Shown piece after piece: positions 7,482-15,200 of a DNA stretch of 15,320 nt (its first letter is position 1; each line of letters begins with the position of its first letter). Location of the stretch: positions 1-15,320 of the forward strand of contig CALCGR010000134.1 of NCBI GenBank assembly GCA_937901025.1. The letters run 5' to 3'. The position numbers were made by a program, and so were the translations under genes. Origin of the DNA: an uncultured Bacteroidales bacterium (GTDB taxonomy: Bacteria; Bacteroidota; Bacteroidia; Bacteroidales; Paludibacteraceae). Under the pieces are notes generated by a model, which saw only the letters and a program-made list of their open reading frames with translations, did not search any database and had not been told where the DNA came from.

Positions 7482-8483
7482 TTACTCTGCCTTTCCGTCC
7501 GAACCAAGGACGTTAATAATCTTATGTTTGTATAACTCAATCATCAGGTCGCGAGCAGGACCGCAATACTTACGAGGATCAAACTCTCCGGGTTTGTCAT
7601 TGAAGACTTTACGAACAGCGGCAGTGAAAGCCAGACGGCTATCAGAGTCAATGTTAATCTTGCATACAGCCGAAGCGGCAGCCTTGCGCAATTGCTCCTC
7701 CGGAATACCTACTGCATCAGGCAGTTTGCCACCATTGGCGTTAATGATGTCCACATACTCTTGCGGAACGGAAGACGAACCGTGGAGCACGATGGGGAAG
7801 CCGGGCAGTTGCTCCATCACTGCATCCAAAACGTCGAATGCCAATGGAGGAGGAACGAGACGACCGGTCTTCGGGTCACGGGTGCATTGTTCGGGTTTGA
7901 ACTTATAAGCACCGTGGCTGGTTCCAATCGAGATAGCGAGGCTATCACAACCTGTACGGGTAGCAAAGTCAATGACTTCTTCGGGTTTGGTATAGTGGCT
8001 CTCTTCTGCCGCTACCTCATCTTCTACGCCGGCCAAAACACCTAATTCAGCCTCTACGGTAACATCGTATTGGTGAGCATATTCAACCACTTTCTTCGTG
8101 AGGGCAATATTATCCTCATAAGGCAGAGCACTACCATCAATCATAACACTCGAGAAACCGAAGTCTACACAGGATTTGCAGAGTTCAAAGCTATCTCCGT
8201 GATCCAAGTGCAAAACGATTTGGGGATGTTCCCAACCAAGTTCTTTTGCATACTCAACAGCACCTTGCGCCATGTAACGAAGCAACGTTTGGTTCGCATA
8301 GTTACGAGCACCCTTGCTGACTTGAAGAATAACCGGAGACTTGGTAGCAGCCGAAGCCGAAACGATCGCTTGGAGTTGCTCCATGTTGTTGAAGTTGAAG
8401 GCAGGAATAGCATAACCGCCCTTGATTGCTTTGGCAAACATGTCACGAGTGTTTACCAGACCTAATTCTTTAAAACTGACCAT
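7482..8483 (-). CDS. fba: Class II fructose-1,6-bisphosphate aldolase
   Basis: This zinc-dependent cytoplasmic enzyme cleaves fructose-1,6-bisphosphate to glyceraldehyde-3-phosphate and dihydroxyacetone phosphate, and makes it in reverse for gluconeogenesis. The 333-residue product contains the class II hallmarks: AIPAFNFNNMEQLQAI near the start, HLDHG at 92-96 (catalytic D95, zinc ligand H96), EAELGVLAGVED (144-155), GTSHGAYKF (187-195, H190) and VLHGSSSV (232-239, H234). ATG at 8483 gives the expected N-terminus. Upstream is a 38-bp A/T-only-like leader behind the OPT transporter gene; downstream the CoA-transferase follows after 2 bp. No clear promoter match lies in the 38 bp, so it may be read from the OPT promoter or from one inside the OPT gene. 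Confidence 0.95.
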   Translation of the reverse strand: MVSFKELGLVNTRDMFAKAIKGGYAIPAFNFNNMEQLQAIVSASAATKSPVILQVSKGARNYANQTLLRYMAQGAVEYAKELGWEHPQIVLHLDHGDSFELCKSCVDFGFSSVMIDGSALPYEDNIALTKKVVEYAHQYDVTVEAELGVLAGVEDEVAAEESHYTKPEEVIDFATRTGCDSLAISIGTSHGAYKFKPEQCTRDPKTGRLVPPPLAFDVLDAVMEQLPGFPIVLHGSSSVPQEYVDIINANGGKLPDAVGIPEEQLRKAAASAVCKINIDSDSRLAFTAAVRKVFNDKPGEFDPRKYCGPARDLMIELYKHKIINVLGSDGKAE

Positions 8484-8521
8484 GATTAAATAAATTTAAA
8501 TGTATGAATTTATAAATTTAG
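8484..8521 (-). promoter_or_regulatory. A/T-rich leader of the aldolase gene
   Basis: This 38-bp spacer between the OPT stop and the aldolase start has only a few G/C bases and contains the self-complementary 8-mer TAAATTTA twice (8491-8498 and 8513-8520). The best -7 candidate on the minus strand is TACATTTA, which lacks the final G of TAnnTTTG, and no -33 partner is evident. It is read here as an unstructured translation-enhancing leader. A weak promoter is possible. Confidence 0.35.
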
Positions 8522-10390
8522 TTATTTTGTTGTTTCCTTTTTATTGCACGAGATAACCATATAAGCGATGAGGCCAAGGTATGCTGCTATCGTCACGATA
8601 CCGGCACCATTTGAACCTGCCCACTCGGTCATAAACGGATCCGCTCCACAGAACTTAATCACCGCGGCAACCACACCCATCAGCGCACCGCCGGCAATGA
8701 ATCCGCTGGCTACCAGCGTCCCTTTTTCTTTATCCTTAACCAAAGCCGAGATAGCACCGCCCACCAATAAAGGCGTATTCAGACTCAGCGGAATAAACAT
8801 ACCCAACGCAAAAGCAAGAACGGGAACCCCCAGGAAGTTCAGAATGAGTGCCAAGACCGCTCCCGCTAAGTACAACATCCACGGAGCCCCTTGCCCGGAC
8901 ATCAACGGTTCGATGACCGCTGCCATCGCATTGGCTTGCGGAGCCACCAAAGCATTATCTCCTACGAATCCATACGCCTTATTGAGTACAATCATCACTC
9001 CTCCTACGGTAGCCGCACTCACGAGCGTGCCGAGGAACTTCCACGTTTCCTGTTTGGCAGGGGTGGTGCCAATCCAATACCCAATCTTCAAATCCGTGAT
9101 GAAACCGCCCGCCATAGCTAAAGCCGTGCAGACGACCCCTCCGATCACCATCGCACCTACCATACCCGAGGCCCCTTTCATACCAATCGCCACAAACACC
9201 ACCGAAGCAATGATAAGCGTCATAAGCGTCATCCCGCTCACGGGGTTACTGCCTACAATGGCAATTGCATTTGCAGCAACTGTGGTAAAGAGGAAAGCAA
9301 TCACCGCCACCACAATAAAGGCGACCAGTGCTTGCACAAAACTATGCAACACACCCACCCAGAAAAAGACGAGGGTGCAAAGCAACGCCACAATGGACGC
9401 TATCGCGATAAAGCGCATCGAGAGGTCTTTCTCGGTACGCAAAGCGGCTTTCGCCACTTGCTTGGTCTTACCACCCAACTCTTTGCCGGCTAAAGTCACT
9501 GCCGAACGGATAACGCCCCAACTCTTGACAATTCCGACGAGACCCGCCATCGCGATGGCACCTATTCCTATATTACGCCCGTATTGCGTGAACAACCATT
9601 GCGGGTCCGCAGAAGCCAGCTCCGGCATCGATCCCAGCAGCGGGAGCAGTACCCACCACACAAAGAAACTACCGGCACAAATGACCGCCGCATATTTAAG
9701 TCCGATGATATATCCGAGACCTAAGACGGCCGCCGAAGTGTTGATGGAAAAGACAAGTTTTAACTTTGTGGCGAAGGTCTCTCCCCACCCTACCATACGC
9801 GTGGATAGAGTGTCCGCCCACAATCCGAAAGTGGAGACTACAAAGTCATAAAGACCGCCGATACCCGCAGCCCAAATAAGGGGCTTGACCTGATTGCCGC
9901 CCTTCTCGCCACTAACGAGCACCTGCGTCGTGGCCGTCGCTTCCGGGAATGGGTATTCGCCATCCTTCTCCTGCACAAAATATTTGCGGAAAGGAATAAG
10001 AAAAAGTATACCCAAACAACCACCCAATAAAGAGGAGAGGAAGACTTGCATAAAATTAACGGTAATCTCCGGATACTTGGCTTGTAAGATGTATAAAGCG
10101 GGCAAGGTAAAAATCGCCCCCGCCACAATCACACCCGAGGAGGCCCCGATGGATTGGATAATCACATTCTCTCCCAACGCATTCTTACGATGCAGAGCCG
10201 AACTGAGACCTACGGCCAAGATGGCAATCGGAATAGCAGCTTCAAACACCTGTCCGACTTTCAGTCCTAAGTAGGCAGCTGCCGCTGAAAACAAAACGGC
10301 CATCACCACGCCCGTAATCACACTATAAGGGGTCACTTGCGGGTAATCATTTTCCGGCTTCAAAAGGGGCTTATACACGGGTTTCTCCAT
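8522..10390 (-). CDS. OPT family oligopeptide transporter
   Basis: OPT proteins are proton-coupled inner-membrane importers of short peptides or metal chelates. The 622-residue product is almost wholly hydrophobic, with roughly 14-16 membrane segments. It carries family features: YLGLKVGQVFEAAIP (40-54), ENVIIQSIGASSG (74-86), GEYPFPEATATTQVL (144-158), GLKYAAVICAGSFFVWWVLL and SNPVSGMTLMTL. Its length matches the bacterial OPT subfamily. ATG at 10390 is well placed after a good promoter (10412-10443). It diverges from the phosphate-uptake pair. Whether it takes peptides or metal complexes is not decidable; amino-acid and peptide fermentation in this group makes peptides reasonable. Confidence 0.92.
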   Translation of the reverse strand: MEKPVYKPLLKPENDYPQVTPYSVITGVVMAVLFSAAAAYLGLKVGQVFEAAIPIAILAVGLSSALHRKNALGENVIIQSIGASSGVIVAGAIFTLPALYILQAKYPEITVNFMQVFLSSLLGGCLGILFLIPFRKYFVQEKDGEYPFPEATATTQVLVSGEKGGNQVKPLIWAAGIGGLYDFVVSTFGLWADTLSTRMVGWGETFATKLKLVFSINTSAAVLGLGYIIGLKYAAVICAGSFFVWWVLLPLLGSMPELASADPQWLFTQYGRNIGIGAIAMAGLVGIVKSWGVIRSAVTLAGKELGGKTKQVAKAALRTEKDLSMRFIAIASIVALLCTLVFFWVGVLHSFVQALVAFIVVAVIAFLFTTVAANAIAIVGSNPVSGMTLMTLIIASVVFVAIGMKGASGMVGAMVIGGVVCTALAMAGGFITDLKIGYWIGTTPAKQETWKFLGTLVSAATVGGVMIVLNKAYGFVGDNALVAPQANAMAAVIEPLMSGQGAPWMLYLAGAVLALILNFLGVPVLAFALGMFIPLSLNTPLLVGGAISALVKDKEKGTLVASGFIAGGALMGVVAAVIKFCGADPFMTEWAGSNGAGIVTIAAYLGLIAYMVISCNKKETTK

Positions 10391-10411
10391 TTTTTCTCAA
10401 AATTTGCGCTG

Positions 10412-10443
10412 CAAAATTACAAAAAATTCCTCATATTTGCAAA
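10412..10443 (-). promoter_or_regulatory. Bacteroidota-type promoter for the OPT transporter gene
   Basis: On the minus strand the -7 element is TAATTTTG (10419-10412) and the -33 element is TTTG (10443-10440), separated by 20 nt. It reads away from the plus-strand promoter at 10449-10480, with only 5 bp between the two -33 elements. Confidence 0.72.
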
Positions 10444-10448
10444 TTTTA

Positions 10449-10480
10449 TTTGCATAAATCGAGATTTTTGCGTATCTTTG
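10449..10480 (+). promoter_or_regulatory. Bacteroidota-type promoter for the DUF47-PiT operon
   Basis: TTTG (10449-10452) and TATCTTTG (10473-10480) are separated by 20 nt. The 14 bases GTATCTTTGCACCA (10472-10485) covering the -7 element and probable start region are identical to those of the recO promoter on the other strand (166-153). The leader to the ATG at 10522 is about 35 nt and A/T-rich. No Pho-box-like direct repeat was seen. Confidence 0.72.
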
Positions 10481-10521
10481 CACCAAATTTCGTGATTTTA
10501 TAAAATATATCTTACAAAACT

Positions 10522-11172
10522 ATGTCATTAAACAGTATTTTTGCATCGCTGATGCCCAAAGAAGAGAAGTTTTTCCCCCAGTACCAAGCCATTGCCGACC
10601 GCATCGTAATGGGAGCCGATATCTTTACCGAACTTGTAGGTTCCAACGAGCACGATAAGCAGGTAGAACTCTATACGAAGATTAAAACACTTGAGACCGA
10701 ATGCGACCACCTGATTGTGAATGTATTCGAAGAACTCAACGATGCTTTTGTCACCCCCTTTGACCGCGAGGATATGCACCAACTCTGCGACGATATGGAC
10801 GACGTGATGGACTATATCAACGCTTCGGCCAAGCGACTGATGCTGTATCATCCGGCAACGATTCCCGCCAAGGCGCTGCACATGGCGGAGGTTATCCTGG
10901 AAGGCGCAAAAGCGATTCAAGCGGCCGTGCGCGAACTCAGTCATATCAACAAGCAACCCGAGATTGCTTTGCAGCAATGCGAGAAGTTGCACGAACTCGA
11001 GCACGAAGGTGACGATGTGTATGACAACTTCGTTAAAGAACTCTTCGAAACGGAGAACGACGTAAAAGAGCTCATTAAGATCGAGGAGATCATGCAGAAC
11101 ATGGAGGAGGCCACCGACCGCGCCAATCACGTAGGAAAGACATTAAAAACAATCATTGTTAAATACGCATAA
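10522..11172 (+). CDS. DUF47 family PhoU-like phosphate transport regulator
   Basis: DUF47 proteins are distant relatives of PhoU that accompany PiT transporters and are thought to modulate phosphate uptake at the inner face of the membrane. The 216 residues are predicted all-helical and very acidic. PhoU-type metal-binding motifs of the E/DxxxD kind are seen at D90-D94 (CDDMDDVMD) and E195-D199 (NMEEATDRANHVG). The start MSLNSIFASLMPKEEKFF is typical for the family (short leader, then KEEKFF). The stop TAA is followed at once by the ATG of the PiT gene with no spacer, giving tight translational coupling and supporting the joint role. Confidence 0.9.
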   Translation: MSLNSIFASLMPKEEKFFPQYQAIADRIVMGADIFTELVGSNEHDKQVELYTKIKTLETECDHLIVNVFEELNDAFVTPFDREDMHQLCDDMDDVMDYINASAKRLMLYHPATIPAKALHMAEVILEGAKAIQAAVRELSHINKQPEIALQQCEKLHELEHEGDDVYDNFVKELFETENDVKELIKIEEIMQNMEEATDRANHVGKTLKTIIVKYA

Positions 11173-12228
11173 ATGGGAGAGTTAATCGGCATTATTGTCT
11201 TAGCGATTTGCTTTGACTTTATCAACGGGTTTCACGATTCCGCAAACTCGATAGCGACGGTGGTTTCCACAAAAGTGCTCAAACCGGTCGTAGCCGTGGT
11301 GTGGGCTGCGTTCTTTAACTTCGTTGCCTTCTTCGCTGCGGAGTACCTATTGGGATTTAACATCGCCAATACGGTGCAGAAAGTAGTTGAGGGCGAGTTT
11401 GTGACCCTTCCGATTATCATTGCAGGACTGAGTGCGGCCATCGTGTGGAGTCTCATCACCTGGTGGAAAGGCATTCCTTCTTCGAGTAGCCATACCCTTA
11501 TCGGCGGTCTGATTGGTGCAGCCGTATGCTGCAAAGGGGTGGCAGCGGTACATTGGTCCACAGTGGGTATCATCTGTGCGTTCATTTTTGTAGCACCCGC
11601 CTTAGGATTTATTGCAGGTAACCTCATCACCCTCCTCCTATATTGGTGCTTACGTAAGGTTAAACCCTATAAGATTGACTCTTGGTCGAAACGGCTGCAA
11701 CTGGTTTCCAGCGCGTGTTTGAGTACCGCCCACGGCTTGAACGACAGTCAGAAAGAGATTGGTGTGATTGCTTGTGCGCTCACCGCCTATGGGGCACAAT
11801 ATGGATTAGACAGTCTGCCCGCACTCTTACAACCGGATACCATGACCCAAACAGCAGCCATGGGCAATCTCACGGGAGCCCCGACATGGATTCCTGTCGC
11901 TTGTATCACCGCCATCGCCATTGGTACGATGTCCGGAGGATGGAAGATCATCAAAACCATGGGGAATAAGATTACCAAGATTACCCCTTATGAGGGTTTC
12001 TGTTCGCAAGCGGCCGGTGCCGTCACCCTGTTTATTACACAGAACCTCGGTATCCCCGTAAGCACCACCCACGTCATCTCGGGTAGCATCATGGGCGTAG
12101 GAAGCGTCAAACGACTGAGTGCGGTTCGTTGGGGAGTTAGTAAGGAACTGTTGACCGCGTGGATTATCACCATTCCCATTTCGGCAGTGATCGGTGCGGC
12201 GGTTTACGGGATTATGCTACTGTTTTGA
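11173..12228 (+). CDS. PiT family inorganic phosphate transporter
   Basis: PiT proteins are low-affinity, cation-coupled phosphate permeases of the inner membrane. The 351-residue product has about ten hydrophobic segments and the two inverted PiT signature repeats: GFHDSANSIATVVSTK (19-34) and TAHGLNDSQKEIG (185-197). It also has the paired GIPSSSSHTLIGG (100-112) and GIPVSTTHVISGS loops, all intact. It starts directly after the DUF47 stop. The C-terminus (AAVYGIMLLF) looks natural; the TGA stop at 12226-12228 runs into a heptamer repeat array. In bacteria that carry only this system it is the main housekeeping phosphate importer; no Pst genes are visible here. Confidence 0.93.
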   Translation: MGELIGIIVLAICFDFINGFHDSANSIATVVSTKVLKPVVAVVWAAFFNFVAFFAAEYLLGFNIANTVQKVVEGEFVTLPIIIAGLSAAIVWSLITWWKGIPSSSSHTLIGGLIGAAVCCKGVAAVHWSTVGIICAFIFVAPALGFIAGNLITLLLYWCLRKVKPYKIDSWSKRLQLVSSACLSTAHGLNDSQKEIGVIACALTAYGAQYGLDSLPALLQPDTMTQTAAMGNLTGAPTWIPVACITAIAIGTMSGGWKIIKTMGNKITKITPYEGFCSQAAGAVTLFITQNLGIPVSTTHVISGSIMGVGSVKRLSAVRWGVSKELLTAWIITIPISAVIGAAVYGIMLLF

Positions 12229-12254
12229 TTGAAGATTGAACATCGAAGATTGAA
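12227..12254. repeat. Heptanucleotide tandem array at the end of the PiT gene
   Basis: Four 7-bp units run GATTGAA, GATTGAA, CATCGAA, GATTGAA, followed by a partial GATTA. The first unit overlaps the TGA stop of the PiT gene. It fills most of the 43-bp gap before ileS. No hairpin terminator and no TAnnTTTG promoter is seen in this gap, so ileS may be cotranscribed with the phosphate genes. Confidence 0.85.
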
Positions 12255-12271
12255 GATTACTAATAAAAAAT

Positions 12272-15200
12272 ATGAAAAAATTTAAGGAGTACAAGAATTG
12301 TGATTTAGCCCAAACAGCGAAGGATGTCCTCGCTCAATGGGAAGAGGAAGATTTGTTTAAGAAGAGCCTGGCAAAAAAAGGCCCCAATACGAAAGACTTT
12401 ATTTTCTTTGAGGGTCCTCCCTCGGCCAATGGTATGCCGGGTATTCACCACGTACTGGCGCGCACCATCAAGGATACGTTCTGCCGCTATAAGACCATGC
12501 AAGGGTTCATGGTCAATCGTAAAGCCGGTTGGGATACCCACGGACTACCCGTAGAGTTGGGCGTGGAGAAGATGCTGGGCATCACCAAAGAGGATATCGG
12601 TAAGAAAATCTCCGTGGACGAATACAATGCAGCTTGTCGCAAGGAGGTTATGAAATATACGAAGGAGTGGACCAACCTTACCAAGCAAATGGGCTATTGG
12701 GTAGACCTTGAACACCCGTATATCACCTATGACAATAAATACATCGAGACCCTTTGGTACCTACTTAAAGAACTCTATAAAAAAGGATATTTATATAAGG
12801 GGTATACCATTCAGCCCTATTCGCCGGCGGCAGGTACGGGACTTAGTTCGCACGAACTCAACCAACCCGGTTGCTATCGCGATGTCAAGGACACCACCTG
12901 TACTGTAAAGTTTAAAGTTGAAAGTGTAAAGTGTAAAGAAATTGAGAGTTTAAAATTACCCGTCTACATCATCGCTTGGACCACAACGCCTTGGACCTTA
13001 CCCTCAAATACAGCCCTGTGTGTAGGACCGAAGATTGACTATGTTGCCATTCGGCGCAAAGAGGATATCATCATCCTAGCCGAGGCAAGGGTGAGTGCTT
13101 ACGAGAAAGAACTGACTGAACTCGATGCCGAAGGAAATCCCATCCCCTTGAATATCATTTGGCGTGGGAAAGGAACGGAACTGGTGGGTCTCCATTACGA
13201 CCAGCTCTTCCCGTGGGTGAACCCGGGCAAAGGTGCATTTGTCGTTATCCCGGGGGATTATGTAACCACCGAAGATGGTACGGGTATTGTACATATCGCC
13301 CCTACGTTCGGCGCGGACGATAAGAAAGTAGCCGATGCGGCAGGGGTGCCGGGTTTGTATATGCTCACGAAGAATAACGGTCCGCGTCCGATGGTAGATT
13401 TCACGGGTAAGTACTGGGCTATCGACGACCTGGACGAGGACTGGGTAAAAACGAACGTGAACACCGAACTCTATGGTCGTTATGCCGGCCAATGGGTCAA
13501 GAACGCCTATGATCCGCAATTCACCGTGGACGGACGTTACAACGAGGATGCCGCAGCGAAAGCGGAGAACCTGGATATCCGTCTCTGTATGGAGATGAAA
13601 GGCGACGGGCGGATGTTTAAGATTGAGAAACATGTGCACACCTATCCCCACTGCTGGCGTACGGACAAACCCGTCCTTTACTACCCGCTCGACTCCTGGT
13701 TTATTCGTTCCACCCAAGCCCGGGAGGAGATGATTAAACTAAACGACACCATCCGTTGGCAACCCGAATCTACGGGTACCGGACGCTTTGGCAAATGGCT
13801 CGAGAACCTCAACGACTGGAACCTCTCGCGTTCGCGTTATTGGGGTACCCCGCTACCTATCTGGCGCACCGAAGACGGCAAAGAGGAGATTTGTATCGGT
13901 TCGATTGCCGAACTCTTTACCGAGATAGACAAGGCCATTAAGGCGGGTTTGATGAAAGCCAACCCGTGGCCGAAACACAAAGTGGGCGATTATTCCGCAG
14001 CGAACTATGACCCGTCGGTCATTGACTTGCACCGCCCGTATGTAGATGATATCGTTTTAGTATCCCCTTCGGGTCAACCGATGCACCGCGAACTGGACCT
14101 GATTGATGTTTGGTTTGATTCGGGTGCGATGCCTTATGCACAGAACCACTACCCGTTTGAGAATGCGGATGCGCCGCGCACGGCAGACTTTATTTCCGAA
14201 GGTGTGGACCAGACCCGCGGATGGTTCTTTACGTTACACGCTATCCATACGATGATTGAAGATAAGGTGGCGTTTAAAAATGTCATCTCGAATGGTTTGG
14301 TACTGGATAAGAACGGCAATAAGATGTCCAAACGCTTGGGCAATGCCGTCGATCCGTTCGGGGCGTTGGCTACTTATGGTGCCGATGCCGTGCGGTGGTA
14401 CATGTTGACGAACTCTTCGCCCTGGGACAATCTCAAGTTTGATCCGGAAGGTGTGGACGAGATCCGTCGTAAGTTCTTCGGCACCCTCTATAACACCTAC
14501 TCCTTCTTCGCCCTCTATGCCAACGTTGATAATTGGAGTGCAGGATGCACGATGCAGGGGGCAAAGTTAACCGAGATTGACCGGTGGATACTCTCCAAGC
14601 TCAACTCGCTGATTAAGGAGGTGACGGAGGCCTACGAGGCATACGAACCCACGAAAGCAGGTCGCGCCATCTCGGATTTCGTACAAGACGACCTAAGCAA
14701 CTGGTATGTTCGCCTCAACCGCAAACGTTTCTGGGGAGGTGAGATGGATGAAGATAAGAATGCTGCTTATACTACCCTTTACACGTGTCTTAAGACGGTT
14801 GCCTTACTCATGGCACCTAATGCCCCGTTCTTCGGGGATCGGTTATACCGCGACTTAACCGGTGACTCGTCCGTTCATTTGGCCTCTTGGCCGTCCATAG
14901 ACGAGGCTCTCATCAATAAGGATTTGGAGAACAGCATGGCCTTGGCGCAGCACGCCACCTCAATGATCTTGTCCTTGCGCAAACGCGCGGAGAAGAACGT
15001 GCGCCAACCATTATTGAAGGCGGTCATCCCGGTACAGGACGAAACAACACTCAAAGCATTGGAGCAGGTAGCGGATTTGATTAAGAGTGAGGTCAACGTC
15101 AAACAACTGGATATCGTACCGGCCGACCGCTCGTCCATTCGCCTTGTCAAGAAGATCAAACCGCAATTTAAGGTACTCGGCAAGAAAGTGGGAGGTCAGA

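Noticed and set aside
8568..9851. A 427-codon open frame on the plus strand opposite the OPT transporter gene.
   Set aside because: It is antisense to a clear OPT gene, has Pro/Thr/Ala-rich composition expected from reversed hydrophobic codons, no start signal and no recognisable domain.
10528..11130. A 200-codon minus-strand frame opposite the DUF47 gene.
   Set aside because: The DUF47 reading has the motifs, promoter and coupling to PiT; the reverse frame has none.
12229..12271. Rho-independent terminator between the PiT gene and ileS.
   Set aside because: The heptamer array does not form a G/C-rich hairpin and no T-tract follows.
13076..13717. A 213-codon open frame on the minus strand inside ileS.
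   Set aside because: It lies opposite conserved IleRS sequence with intact motifs on both sides; it is a shadow frame.
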